From NCBI RefSeq assembly GCF_010728925.1, contig NZ_AP022608.1, positions 868,001 to 932,000 on the forward strand: DNA of 64,000 nucleotides, in the 5' to 3' direction. Source of the stretch: Mycolicibacterium gadium (GTDB lineage: Bacteria > Actinomycetota > Actinomycetes > Mycobacteriales > Mycobacteriaceae). Every line of letters begins with the position of its first letter. Position 1 is the first letter of the stretch. Shown one piece after another: positions 41,543 to 50,225 of this stretch. Below the pieces are notes generated by a model. The model did not search any database and was not told the origin of the DNA. It saw only the letters and a list, made by a program, of their open reading frames with translations. The position numbers were made by a program, and so were the translations under genes.

Positions 41543-42457
41543 CTAGGAGTCGTATTCGTCCCACACCTTGAGCATCGTGTGCAGTATCTCCTCGGCTCGG
41601 CCGAGTCCGGCGAGGTGGCTTTCGCCGGGCATCGGATAAAGCTCGGCGTCGGTCAGCCGCGACACCACGTGCTGCCCGTGTGCGTACGGCACGATGTGGT
41701 CGGCGTCGCCGTGCCACCAGCGGACGGGCACCTTGATGTCGCTCAGCCGGAAGCCCCAGTCCCTGGCGAAGACGACGACATCTGAGAACGGCGCCGCCAT
41801 CTGCTTGCGGCTGCCGTTCAGGATGTCATCGAGGAACATCGCTTTGATCTCCGGGCGGGCCAGCAGCCTGCGGTCGGCTTCCGGCGAGACCCGCCCGTAC
41901 AGGTCGGCGGCGGGGGACGCGACGGGGCGAATCAGCCGGATGATGGCGCTGGCGAGCAGTCCGATAGGGGTGCCGGCCACCTGCAGCAGCGGAGCGACCC
42001 GGGTACCGAGATTGCCCATCAGACCCCCGGTGATGGCGTCTGAACCCATGGTCGGGGCGACCCCGCCGATGACGCCGGCGGCGACGATGCGATCGGGCAA
42101 CGCCGCCGCGCAGCCGAGCGTGTACGGCCCGCCACCCGACAGCCCGACGACGACGAACTTGTCGATGCCCAGCGTGTCGGCGATGGTGCGCAGATCGTCG
42201 GCGAAGGCGACGACGGTGTCGTAGCTATGCTGCGTGGAGGAGCCGATGCCCGGCCGGTCCACCCCGATCAACCGAATGTGCTGCTGTTCGGCGTAGACGC
42301 GGGCTTCCATCGGAATCTGGCGCCGGGCGCCGGGTGTTCCGTGCAGCCAGAAAATGGCGCGGCCCTGGGGGTCTCCGAATTCGGCGAATCCGATCTGGCG
42401 GTCATCGCCGACAGCGATGTTGCCTTCGAGCTTGGGACGGGCGATTGCGACAACCAT
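41543..42457 (-). CDS. alpha/beta hydrolase
   Basis: The protein has 304 residues from ATG 42457. The oxyanion motif is Leu-His-Gly-Thr-Pro-Gly near residue 40; the nucleophile elbow is Gly-Leu-Ser-Gly-Gly-Gly near residue 107; the acid is in HGDADHIVP and the catalytic His in GESHLAG. The triad is complete. It is probably an esterase or an epoxide- or lactone-type hydrolase; the substrate is unknown. It follows the hotdog-like gene in the same direction. Confidence 0.85.
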   Translation of the reverse strand: MVVAIARPKLEGNIAVGDDRQIGFAEFGDPQGRAIFWLHGTPGARRQIPMEARVYAEQQHIRLIGVDRPGIGSSTQHSYDTVVAFADDLRTIADTLGIDKFVVVGLSGGGPYTLGCAAALPDRIVAAGVIGGVAPTMGSDAITGGLMGNLGTRVAPLLQVAGTPIGLLASAIIRLIRPVASPAADLYGRVSPEADRRLLARPEIKAMFLDDILNGSRKQMAAPFSDVVVFARDWGFRLSDIKVPVRWWHGDADHIVPYAHGQHVVSRLTDAELYPMPGESHLAGLGRAEEILHTMLKVWDEYDS

Positions 42458-42494
42458 GGCCAAAGTGTCGCATGCCGCCTCCGCACCCTTGGCG

Positions 42495-43343
42495 CTACAC
42501 CCTGCGGAACTGGTAGGACGCTGACGTGATCAACCGGTGGCCGTTCCCTTCGTCGCGCATGAGCACGCGCACCGCGATCATGCCGTCGGCACCGTTCATC
42601 GGCTCGGTCTCGACACGGAAGGGGCCGACCTTGCCGCGCGCGAGGAACATCACATGCGTCGAGACGCCCTGGATGCGGTCGGTCCCCGCCAGGATGGCCG
42701 CGGCGTCGGCGGCCGCCGTCTCGAGAATGACGAACTGGGGTCCGATGTGCAGCGCCGCGTCGGGCGACGCGACTTCCGCTGCGAGCTCGGGCAGGCCCCA
42801 GTTCCCGTCGGGCCGTCGGTAGCCGCCAAACACCTTCCATAGCGGAGGCAGATCGGGGGAGTCCACGACCTCCAGGGGATTGGCCTCCATCCGCTCGAGT
42901 CCCTCGGGTGGCGTCCCGATCGTCACGCCCTGACCTTCGATCAGCGCGAGCACACGATCGGGACGATCCGCGTCGACGATCTTCGCGCGGCTGTACCCCA
43001 TTTGGCGGCCGACCTTGAGTTCCTCGGAGATGATTTCGATCCGGCGAACGTCGCGGCCGGCGTCGACGATCTGGCAGGAGTGGATGACGGGGTTGGGCAC
43101 CGCCTCCAGGTCCGACATATGACCGCTCTCTGGCGCCGAGATGCCGTACACCGCGAGCAGCACTCCGCCGGCCGGGTTACGCATGTCGTGGCGCAGTGTG
43201 ACGGTGTTGTCCTCGGTGACGAGATCCATCGACGCGTGACTGCGCCCGATGTAGCGGTAGCTCAACAATCCGCCCCAGCGCCTCCGCAGTTCGGCCGCGT
43301 ACTCCTCTGGCGATTCGGTCAGTTCGCGGATGTCGCGCAGCAT
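42495..43343 (-). CDS. hypothetical protein, possible double-hotdog thioesterase-like
   Basis: The protein has 282 residues. ATG 43343 has GGAG six bases upstream and is preferred to a TTG at 43382. There are two halves: residues 15-125 with a DMRNPAGGVLLAVYG segment resembling PaaI-type hotdog proteins, and a second half of similar strand-helix rhythm. I infer a double-hotdog fold from this pattern, with low confidence. There is no signal or membrane segment. The downstream hydrolase gene starts 37 bases after. Confidence 0.65.
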   Translation of the reverse strand: MLRDIRELTESPEEYAAELRRRWGGLLSYRYIGRSHASMDLVTEDNTVTLRHDMRNPAGGVLLAVYGISAPESGHMSDLEAVPNPVIHSCQIVDAGRDVRRIEIISEELKVGRQMGYSRAKIVDADRPDRVLALIEGQGVTIGTPPEGLERMEANPLEVVDSPDLPPLWKVFGGYRRPDGNWGLPELAAEVASPDAALHIGPQFVILETAAADAAAILAGTDRIQGVSTHVMFLARGKVGPFRVETEPMNGADGMIAVRVLMRDEGNGHRLITSASYQFRRV

Positions 43344-43405
43344 TCGGTGCTCCGTTTCGTCGGGGTTCCCCTGAGTCTCCAACGAAGCAGGCGGCTAGCG
43401 CCAGA

Positions 43406-43657
43406 TCACAGAATCGGTTGGCGCGGCGTCAGGCTCATCACGTAGTCGGCAGGGAACGACGCCTCGATCACCCTGAGCTGGTCGTTAGCCTTGGATTCCA
43501 GCTCGAGAACGACGCAGCTTTCGCCGAGTTTCTTGGACTCCAGAACTATGTAGTGCTGACCGCCACCGTTGACGTCGGTGATTGGGTCCCCTGAGCGCAG
43601 TGCCCCGACCGGTACCAGGCCGGGGGCTTGAGTTTCTGGTGCAGGGTCTATCTCCAC
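43406..43657 (-). CDS. small hypothetical protein
   Basis: The protein has 83 residues from a GTG start with AAGG just before it. The composition is ordinary (balanced hydrophobic and charged residues, beta-rich middle with a Gly-Gly-Gly-Gln-His turn). No family is recognised. Support is the clean open frame without competing frames and the placement between two genes on the same strand. It may still be spurious. Confidence 0.5.
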   Translation of the reverse strand: MEIDPAPETQAPGLVPVGALRSGDPITDVNGGGQHYIVLESKKLGESCVVLELESKANDQLRVIEASFPADYVMSLTPRQPIL

Positions 43658-43723
43658 CCTTGAAACGGTAGGTGACTCCGCCGAGTCAGAGGCGCGATTC
43701 GACCAATGGCCGGCCGCCTCGGT

Positions 43724-44089
43724 TCATCCGACGGCGAGCACGTAGCCGACACCTCCGAGGAACACCGTGATCGTGCAGAGCGTCAGCGTCGCAACCGCGA
43801 ACGGCCAGCTGCGCTTCCGACGGAACAGTTGCACCACCGTCACAACGACGCCCACCACGCCGATGACCGCGGCGACCCCGAGCGCCAGCAGGACCGCGGT
43901 GACGGCTCCCTCCACGCTGCAGCTCGCTGGTGGACATGAGTCGATGAACGCGAGCGAGAAGAGTCCGAAAAACGACGCAACCGCGCCAAGTGCCACCGTC
44001 AGGATGAGCGCGGCGACGGAGACAGCGATATCACCGCCGGAGACCGGCGGCTCCGGTGGCCCGATCGGCGGATACCCGTACTGCGCCAT
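43724..44089 (-). CDS. small integral membrane protein
   Basis: The protein has 121 residues. A Pro/Gly/Tyr-rich N-terminus precedes three hydrophobic segments (near residues 20-48, 60-86 and 97-119). A pair of Cys between the first two would sit on the outside. This composition is common among mycobacterial envelope proteins of unknown function. It is divergent from the acyl-CoA synthetase gene. Confidence 0.7.
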   Translation of the reverse strand: MAQYGYPPIGPPEPPVSGGDIAVSVAALILTVALGAVASFFGLFSLAFIDSCPPASCSVEGAVTAVLLALGVAAVIGVVGVVVTVVQLFRRKRSWPFAVATLTLCTITVFLGGVGYVLAVG

Positions 44090-44187
44090 GTCGGGTGATG
44101 CTAACGGTCACGTTGTGCGTTTCCTCCCGAACTGCTGCGGTGATCGGCAATCATGAATGCCTGCCACCGATGCGCCTTGGGGGTGAC

Positions 44188-45819
44188 ATGGACAGCACGA
44201 TGCAAGACTTTCCGCTGACCGTGACCGGGATCCTGCGGCATGGGACCACCTGGTATTCCGGTCGCAAAGTGATCTCCCGGACGGCCGACGGCTACCGCGA
44301 GATCAGTTTCGGCGAACTCGGTACGCGCGCCGCTCAACTCGCGCACGGCCTGCGACAGCTCGGTGTCTCGACCGGACAGCGCGTCGCCACGTTCATGCCG
44401 AACAATCAGGAGCATCTCGAGGCGTACTTCGCCATCCCGTGCATGGGTTCGGTGCTGCACACCCTCAACATTCGGCTGGCCGGTGAGCAGATCGCGTTCA
44501 TCGCCAACCAGGCCGAGGATTCCGTTGTGCTGGTGGATATGTCGATACTGCCGTTGTTCACCGCGGTGCTACCGAACCTGACGACGGTGCATACCGTGGT
44601 CGCGGTTGGCGAGGGAGACCCCGGACCCCTGGCGGCGTCGGGCAGGAACGTCATCCGCTACGACGACCTGCTCGAAGGCCAGCCCATTACCTACGACTGG
44701 CCCGAACTTGACGAGAAGTCGGCAGCCGCAATGTGTTACACCAGCGGCACCACGGGAAACCCCAAAGGCGTTGTCTACAGCCACAGATCGACATATCTGC
44801 ATTCGATGAGCGTCAATACGGCCAACGCGATCGGCCTGGTCGACGGCGATCGGGTGCTGGCGGTTGTGCCGATGTTTCACGCCAACGCGTGGGGGCAGCC
44901 ATATGCAGCAGTGATGGCCGGGGCCGACCTTCTATTGCCCGACAAGTACCTGCAGGCCGAGCCGCTCGTCGACATGATCGAGCTGCATCGGCCCACCTTC
45001 GCCGCGGCGGTCCCGACGATCTGGAACGACGTGCTGCAGTTTCTGCATGCACATCCCGAGCGGGACATCTCCTCGTTGAAGACGGTGTGCTGCGGCGGGT
45101 CGGCAGTGCCACTGGGAATGATGAAAGAGTACGAACAGCACTTCGGCGTGGTCATTCGACAGGGCTGGGGTATGACCGAGACGTCCCCGCTCGCTGCGCT
45201 CGCGACACCGCCGCCCGAGGTCACCGGGGAAGACGCCTGGACCCTGCGGGCCTCGGCAGGCCGGGTGGCTTGCGGCGTCGAAATCCGGATCGTCGACGAC
45301 GCGGGCGCGGTGCTGCCGAACGACGGTAAAGCAGTGGGAGAGATAGAAGTTCGCGGACCCTGGATCACGGGATCGTATTACCAGAATGCGGACAATGCGA
45401 AGTTTCACGACGGCTGGCTGCGTACCGGCGACGTCGGTCGAGTCGACCCGCAGGGATTCATCACGCTCACCGACCGCGCCAAGGACGTGATCAAGTCGGG
45501 CGGTGAGTGGATCTCGTCGGTGGAACTCGAGCTGTGCATCATGGAACATCCCGCGGTGCTGGAGGCCGCTGTGGTGGCGGTGCCCGACGAGCGTTGGCAG
45601 GAGCGACCGCTGGCGGCCGTTGTGATCAAGAACGACGCGTCATCCAGTGCGCAGGAGCTGCGAGACCACTTGTGCGACAAGGTGGCCCGCTTCTGGCTGC
45701 CGGAGCGGTGGACCTTCATCGACGAGGTGCCGAAGACCAGCGTCGGCAAGTTCGACAAGAAGCACATCCGCTCGCTCTACGCCGACGGCGTGTACGACGT
45801 CGTCGAGTGCCGGGACTGA
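44188..45819 (+). CDS. fatty-acyl-CoA synthetase (FadD family)
   Basis: The protein has 543 residues, with ATG 44188. The AMP-binding motif is Tyr-Thr-Ser-Gly-Thr-Thr-Gly-Asn-Pro-Lys-Gly near residue 185, then Gly-Trp-Gly-Met-Thr-Glu near 330, and the hinge motif with the C-terminal Lys in a Lys-Thr-Ser-Val-Gly-Lys-Phe-Asp-Lys-Lys segment. It activates a fatty or other carboxylic acid to the acyl-CoA through an adenylate. Medium-chain specificity would be consistent with the subgroup, but this is a guess; a FadD number is not assigned. It is convergent with the MpaB-like gene. Confidence 0.9.
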   Translation: MDSTMQDFPLTVTGILRHGTTWYSGRKVISRTADGYREISFGELGTRAAQLAHGLRQLGVSTGQRVATFMPNNQEHLEAYFAIPCMGSVLHTLNIRLAGEQIAFIANQAEDSVVLVDMSILPLFTAVLPNLTTVHTVVAVGEGDPGPLAASGRNVIRYDDLLEGQPITYDWPELDEKSAAAMCYTSGTTGNPKGVVYSHRSTYLHSMSVNTANAIGLVDGDRVLAVVPMFHANAWGQPYAAVMAGADLLLPDKYLQAEPLVDMIELHRPTFAAAVPTIWNDVLQFLHAHPERDISSLKTVCCGGSAVPLGMMKEYEQHFGVVIRQGWGMTETSPLAALATPPPEVTGEDAWTLRASAGRVACGVEIRIVDDAGAVLPNDGKAVGEIEVRGPWITGSYYQNADNAKFHDGWLRTGDVGRVDPQGFITLTDRAKDVIKSGGEWISSVELELCIMEHPAVLEAAVVAVPDERWQERPLAAVVIKNDASSSAQELRDHLCDKVARFWLPERWTFIDEVPKTSVGKFDKKHIRSLYADGVYDVVECRD

Positions 45820-45820
45820 C

Positions 45821-46681
45821 TCAACTGGTCGCGGTCAATGCCCACCGGATTCCGCCGACGACGACACGGCCAGACAGCCGGATGAGCGTGGCCTCGACCG
45901 GCGGAAAGTAGGGCAGCCGCAGCGGCAGCCGTGCCCATGGCGGCAACATCGCCACCGACGTCGCCGCGAGCAGACCGTACGGGGCTCGCGCGACGACGGG
46001 CAGCGGGGGAGTCAACAACAAATAGCGGGCGGCCTCTCGGGCCGACTGTGTGCTCGTCAACTCCGGGCGGAAGGCTTCGATGCGTTCGGCCAGTTCCCGC
46101 TCGGTCCGCGGCGGGTCGATGACACCGAGTGCCGTGGCGACGCGTGCGGTGTCGGCCACATATCCGTCACGGCCACTCTGATCGAGCGGGTGTGCCCCGT
46201 AAAGCTGGTGCGCGAGCAGGAAGCTGTCGATCTCCGCGATGTGAACCCACTCGAGCAGGTGCGGGTCTCCGGCGGCGTAGGGCGTGCCATCGGGAGCCAC
46301 ACCGCTCACCCGCCGGTGGATGCCGCGCACCTTGTCCACTGCCCGCTGTGCGTCGGCGGCAGGACCGAAGGTGGTCACGGCCAGAAAGGTGCTGGTGCGC
46401 TGAAGCCGACCCCACGGGTCACCCCGGTAGTCGGAGTGCTGGGCGACGCCCGCCATCGCAAGCGGATGCAGGGACTGCAACAGGAGCGCGCGCAGCCCGC
46501 CGACGAACATCGACGCGTCGGCGTGCACACGGCGAATCGGGCGATCCTCGTCGAACCACCGCGGGCCGGGTGTGTCGTGAATGCGGGAACGCTTCGCCGG
46601 CCCGTCCGGGCCCGCAACCAAACCGAACAGGCTGCGTCCCAGCTGCTTCCGCACGGCTCCAACGTCCGGCAACACCGTCAT
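45821..46681 (-). CDS. MpaB-type oxygenase (DUF2236)
   Basis: The protein has 286 residues. The family core is present: a LRALLLQSLHPLAMAGVAQHSDY segment with the proximal His, and a later VHIAEIDSFLLAHQLYG segment. DUF2236 includes latex-clearing and mycophenolic-acid-pathway (MpaB) oxygenases that bind heme b. In mycobacteria the substrates are unknown. No signal peptide is seen. It is convergent with the acyl-CoA synthetase gene. Confidence 0.82.
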   Translation of the reverse strand: MTVLPDVGAVRKQLGRSLFGLVAGPDGPAKRSRIHDTPGPRWFDEDRPIRRVHADASMFVGGLRALLLQSLHPLAMAGVAQHSDYRGDPWGRLQRTSTFLAVTTFGPAADAQRAVDKVRGIHRRVSGVAPDGTPYAAGDPHLLEWVHIAEIDSFLLAHQLYGAHPLDQSGRDGYVADTARVATALGVIDPPRTERELAERIEAFRPELTSTQSAREAARYLLLTPPLPVVARAPYGLLAATSVAMLPPWARLPLRLPYFPPVEATLIRLSGRVVVGGIRWALTATS

Positions 46682-46778
46682 GACTCAACCGTACGGGAGG
46701 GTGACGGTGCTGCCCTGCCGACCGATCGACCGGCCGGAATTGCCCATTGCGCCGCTGATCGGTGCTTTACTCGGGACT

Positions 46779-47288
46779 ATGCGACACACGACGCGGATTT
46801 TGACGCTGACGGCAGCGATGGCTTTGGCGACACCTCCTGCGGCCGCGCTCGCCGACGGGAGCGGCGACGCGGGGGTCACTGCTGGCTCTGGCGGCACCGT
46901 GCTGCCGTTCTCCCAGATTTTGCGCCGTTGCGATTTCAGCGAGACCGATTACAACGGCCCCACCGGCTACGGGAGGCCGCTGGGCACCTTGCGATCGGAC
47001 GGATCCACGCTGACCGCCGATGTGCAGATCGCGACGGCAATACCGAACATGCATTACGACGTCAGGCTGATCCAGGTGCCCCGGCCCTCCGCGACGCCCT
47101 GTTGGGGTGCGGACCCTGGCGTCGCGCAGGGTTCCTTGAACACCGACGCAGGAGGGGCGGCATCGACGACCCTCCAGGACGCGATCGAGCCGGGAGCGAC
47201 AGGCGCCTGGGTGTTCATCAGTCGCCCGGACAGGTTCTCGCAGAATCCGGCAGAGTTCTACACGACGGACTTGATCGCTCCGATCTGA
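46779..47288 (+). CDS. secreted protein of unknown function
   Basis: The protein has 169 residues from ATG 46779. The open frame extends upstream to 46581 over the antisense start of the MpaB-like gene, but from 46779 a signal peptide (basic start, Leu/Ala core, cleavage near Ala-Leu-Ala-Asp) is evident. The mature domain begins with a Gly-rich stretch, has two Cys (near Arg-Arg-Cys-Asp-Phe and Pro-Cys-Trp-Gly), and resembles other small secreted mycobacterial proteins. No family is recognised. Confidence 0.72.
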   Translation: MRHTTRILTLTAAMALATPPAAALADGSGDAGVTAGSGGTVLPFSQILRRCDFSETDYNGPTGYGRPLGTLRSDGSTLTADVQIATAIPNMHYDVRLIQVPRPSATPCWGADPGVAQGSLNTDAGGAASTTLQDAIEPGATGAWVFISRPDRFSQNPAEFYTTDLIAPI

Positions 47289-47327
47289 TACGCGAAAGCC
47301 TTGGAGGCGAAGATCTTTCGCAAGAAC

Positions 47328-48074
47328 TCAAGCCGGCACCACTACCGTCAAGTGATTGCCTTCGCGTTCGATGCGCATGCCGGCGCGCCGCCCGATCGTC
47401 GCTACTGCGGCCGCGGTGTCAGGCTCGGATCGGGTGGAGGCCAGCACGCGGGCCAGCCGTCCCTTGTGCGCCTTGTTGAAGTGGCTGACCACCGTGCGCT
47501 TGCCGTCGGAATTCTCCGAGACGACATCGACCCGCACGGCATCGGGCAACCTGCCGAGCGACGCGTACGAGCCTGACCGCAGGTCGACGACCAGCTCGTG
47601 CGCTGCGACCCTGTCGAGCGCCGGCTCGAGCAGAGGTCGCCAGCGCGTCGACAGAGCGGGCTGTCCGGGCAGCTTCGATGTCGCGGAGAGCCGGTATGCG
47701 GGTATGTGATCGTCGGCGTGCAGTAGCCCGAACAGTGCCGATCCGACCGCGAGCCTGGCCCGGGCACGGCTCGCCGCGACGCCCGTCAGCGATGCGATGT
47801 CGAGCGCGTCGTACAACACGCCGGTGTAGCGGTCGATCGCAGGCAGCGTCGCCGCATCGCATAGTGCGGCGTTGCGTTCGATCTCGGCGTGCTGAGAAGC
47901 CGAGAGCCCGAGCGCGCGACTGCACGCCGACTCGTCGGCGGCCAGCTCGACCAGCTCGTCGACGAGTTCGGCCCGCAGCCTCGTCAGCTCGGGGTATGAC
48001 AGCAAGTCCAGGCGCAGCGGTGGCCCGTCGCCGCCGGGATGCTTGGTCTCCGACGGCGGCAGCAGCACGATCAC
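47328..48074 (-). CDS. yaaA: YaaA-family peroxide-stress protein
   Basis: The protein has 248 residues with a GTG start. The N-terminal Leu-Leu-Pro-Pro-Ser-Glu-Thr-Lys is the YaaA signature, and the C-terminal half has an SHFNKAHKGRLAR segment and Val-Val-Asp-Leu-Arg-Ser-Gly-Ser-Tyr. In E. coli YaaA lowers free iron under peroxide stress and binds DNA. The gene is followed by a short gap to the secreted-protein gene on the other strand. Confidence 0.88.
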   Translation of the reverse strand: MIVLLPPSETKHPGGDGPPLRLDLLSYPELTRLRAELVDELVELAADESACSRALGLSASQHAEIERNAALCDAATLPAIDRYTGVLYDALDIASLTGVAASRARARLAVGSALFGLLHADDHIPAYRLSATSKLPGQPALSTRWRPLLEPALDRVAAHELVVDLRSGSYASLGRLPDAVRVDVVSENSDGKRTVVSHFNKAHKGRLARVLASTRSEPDTAAAVATIGRRAGMRIEREGNHLTVVVPA

Positions 48075-48100
48075 GCCGCAGACGTTATCGCGCCCTTCGG

Positions 48101-48300
48101 TCAGGCCGGTGGCGCCGGGGCACCGGGGGGTGGGGGCAGGGGCGCACCCGGCGGCGGGGGCAGCGGTGCGCCGGGCGGAGGCGGTGCCATCGGTGGTGCG
48201 GGTGGGGGAGGCGGCGCCAACATCGGATCAACCGGGCCGGCCAACGGTGGTGCGGGCGGCGGCGGCGGTGGCGGTGCCATCGGCGGTGCCGGGGGCATCG
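48101..48300. repeat. low-complexity Pro/Ala coding repeats
   Basis: This stretch encodes the Pro-rich tail of the NlpC/P60-like protein. It contains short direct repeats of a GGCGGTGC-type unit corresponding to Pro-Pro-Pro-Pro-Gly-Ala-Pro. Such tracts are prone to slippage, so length may vary among strains. Confidence 0.6.
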
Positions 48301-48727
48301 GCGCCTGCTGATTCATCAGCACGACCGGGGCGCCGGGAGGCGGTGGCACCTGATCGGGCGGCATCGGCAGGAACATGTGGTTGGTGAACTGCGACTGATA
48401 GGCGCCGCCGCCACCGACCTTGACTCCGCCACCTTCTCCGGAGGACACCGGCGTGCCGTCAGGCAGCGTCGCGGCGGTGTGGCCGCCGTTCCAGCCCACG
48501 TTGAGCGCGCCGGGTTGCGTGCCGTACTGGAAGCCACGCGCAAGCAGTGCCTGCTCGATGTTCCCGGTGTGGAACCGGTCCCCGTAGACGGGGCGTCCGG
48601 TCGCCGCGTTGGTGACCCAGGAGACCAGTCCTGAGCAGTCGGTACCGGCCGGGGAATCCCCACCGGTGACGTAGGGCGTGCCGGACACGGAATTGACTAG
48701 CGTCAAAAGCGTTGCAACAGCAAACAT
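48101..48727 (-). CDS. NlpC/P60-like exported protein with Pro-rich tail
   Basis: The protein has 208 residues as given. The start is uncertain: ATG 48727 gives a short hydrophobic leader, and GTGs at 48778 and 48808 would give a longer one, but none has a clear ribosome site. The catalytic Cys is in Thr-Asp-Cys-Ser-Gly-Leu and the His in Gly-Gly-His-Thr-Ala, as in NlpC/P60 cysteine peptidases, although the spacing is unusual. The last 80 residues are almost all Pro, Ala and Gly with repeated PPPPGAP units. It is a possible peptidoglycan hydrolase anchored or exposed in the wall. Confidence 0.72.
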   Translation of the reverse strand: MFAVATLLTLVNSVSGTPYVTGGDSPAGTDCSGLVSWVTNAATGRPVYGDRFHTGNIEQALLARGFQYGTQPGALNVGWNGGHTAATLPDGTPVSSGEGGGVKVGGGGAYQSQFTNHMFLPMPPDQVPPPPGAPVVLMNQQAPMPPAPPMAPPPPPPPAPPLAGPVDPMLAPPPPPAPPMAPPPPGAPLPPPPGAPLPPPPGAPAPPA

Positions 48728-48968
48728 GACGCCGGACGTTAACAGAGCGATTTGTAGGCTGCCAAAATCTGTGATCACGTTCACCGAATATGGTGTGATC
48801 GCGGACACAGTACCGGAATTCGGTGTGCCACTTCACTCAACTTCGGCCGGGAAATGGAGTATTCGCCAATTTGTTTGCTGTTCGTGACCGTTGCGTTAGC
48901 GATTTATGTTGGAGAGAGCAACTATTGGTGACAGTGATACTATTTGAACGGGAAAGAAGTTACGAAAA

Positions 48969-48980
48969 GCATTGCAATGC
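48969..48980. promoter_or_regulatory. 12-bp perfect palindrome in an AT-rich intergenic stretch
   Basis: GCATTGCAATGC reads the same on both strands. It lies in the least GC-rich intergenic stretch of the window, between the NlpC/P60-like and phosphodiesterase-like genes. It is about 40 bases downstream of the latter's stop, so it could be a binding site or part of a terminator. No poly-T run follows. Confidence 0.35.
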
Positions 48981-49020
48981 AATCAATTACACCGGCTAAT
49001 CCAACGTTGAACAGCGGCGC

Positions 49021-50193
49021 TCACCCGTAGGCAAGCAGCAGTGGGACGTTCTGCTCGGCGCTCGTCAGCGAGCCATGATGGCCGATCAACGAAGACTCCA
49101 GTGGCTCGACCGTTCGTCTCAGCAAACCTACAGAACCGCGGGCTGCGGCTACGACTTCGCCGATGCGGCTTCGCGTCGTGTCGCTGACACGCTCGCCGAA
49201 CCAGCCGGCGGCAATAGCCTCGTCGCGCGAGACCACCCATGCCCGACTCGCGAGCGTCGCCCGCCATGTCGCCAACACGTCGTCGGCCGCGCCGGGGGCT
49301 ACATATATATGTCGCGCCCGAGCCTCGCCCCCGATCTCGGTCACACCAACGGTGAGCGAGTCGTCGCTGTCGATGTCGACGTCGTCGGTGCCGACCGTGA
49401 CCATCCCATGGTCGGCCACGACTGCGAGAAGTCCTCCGGGCGGCAGGGCCTCGACAATAGATTCCACCAGCCGGTCGATCTGGCGCAGCTGCATGGTCCA
49501 TGCGGTCGATCCGGGCCCGTAGAGGTGGCCCATCATGTCGAGTTCGCTGTGATAGGCGTAGCAGAACCCGCCGGCGCCAACGGATTCGCACACCCGCGCC
49601 GACAGATCGCCCATCGCGTGCACGCCGATGTACCGGCCGCCGCGCAGCGCCGCGCGCGTCATCCCGGACCCGGTGAATTCGGCCCCCGAGATGACGCTGA
49701 CCGACGCCCCCGCCGAGACGGCCCGTTCGAACGTCGTCGGCATCGGTTGCACCTGCTCGGGCGGCGCAGCGTCTCGCACGTCGGCGCCCCACGGGTGTAT
49801 GCGCCAGCGCAAAGCGTTCACCACACCGATGTCGGGCAGCCGGAAGGAGTAACCGACCATGCCGTGCTCGCCGGAGCGACAGCCGGTGCCCAGCGCGGCG
49901 AGTCCGGCGACGGTGGTGGCCGGGAAGCCGACCTGCAGCGTGCGGCCGCGTAGACCGGCCATGACGGGCGCGTCGGCGGCGTATTCGTCGAGTAACTCCG
50001 CGCCGAGCCCGTCGACCAACAGCACGCAGGCGCCGGTGATCTCGGCGTCGAACGTTATCCGGCTGTCGAATCCCGCGACACCCATCGCGGAGAGAACGGA
50101 CGGTATGACGTCGGCGAGGTGTGGCGTGTCCGGACTGGGCTGTGGCAGGTCCACACGCCGAGCCTGCCACACCGCCGGACGGCCTTTACCCAT
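49021..50193 (-). CDS. alkaline-phosphatase-superfamily phosphodiesterase/nucleotide pyrophosphatase
   Basis: The protein has 390 residues from ATG 50193; GTG 50154 may be the true start, since the first 13 residues are not typical. Metal-binding landmarks are Val-Asp-Gly-Leu-Gly near residue 60, the nucleophile Thr in Phe-Pro-Ala-Thr-Thr near 91, an Asp-Met-Met-Gly-His segment, and Ala-Asp-His-Gly-Met. This fits nucleotide pyrophosphatases and phosphodiesterases. It may act on nucleotides or a lipid head group. It is divergent from the giant regulator gene with 32 bases between them; a shared promoter region is therefore possible. Confidence 0.83.
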   Translation of the reverse strand: MGKGRPAVWQARRVDLPQPSPDTPHLADVIPSVLSAMGVAGFDSRITFDAEITGACVLLVDGLGAELLDEYAADAPVMAGLRGRTLQVGFPATTVAGLAALGTGCRSGEHGMVGYSFRLPDIGVVNALRWRIHPWGADVRDAAPPEQVQPMPTTFERAVSAGASVSVISGAEFTGSGMTRAALRGGRYIGVHAMGDLSARVCESVGAGGFCYAYHSELDMMGHLYGPGSTAWTMQLRQIDRLVESIVEALPPGGLLAVVADHGMVTVGTDDVDIDSDDSLTVGVTEIGGEARARHIYVAPGAADDVLATWRATLASRAWVVSRDEAIAAGWFGERVSDTTRSRIGEVVAAARGSVGLLRRTVEPLESSLIGHHGSLTSAEQNVPLLLAYG

Positions 50194-50225
50194 CCTTGAC
50201 CGTGTATTGAATCCGCGCCCTGACG

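Noticed and set aside
42227..42529. plus-strand 100-residue frame inside the alpha/beta hydrolase
   Set aside because: It is antisense to a complete catalytic-triad enzyme and shows no domain.
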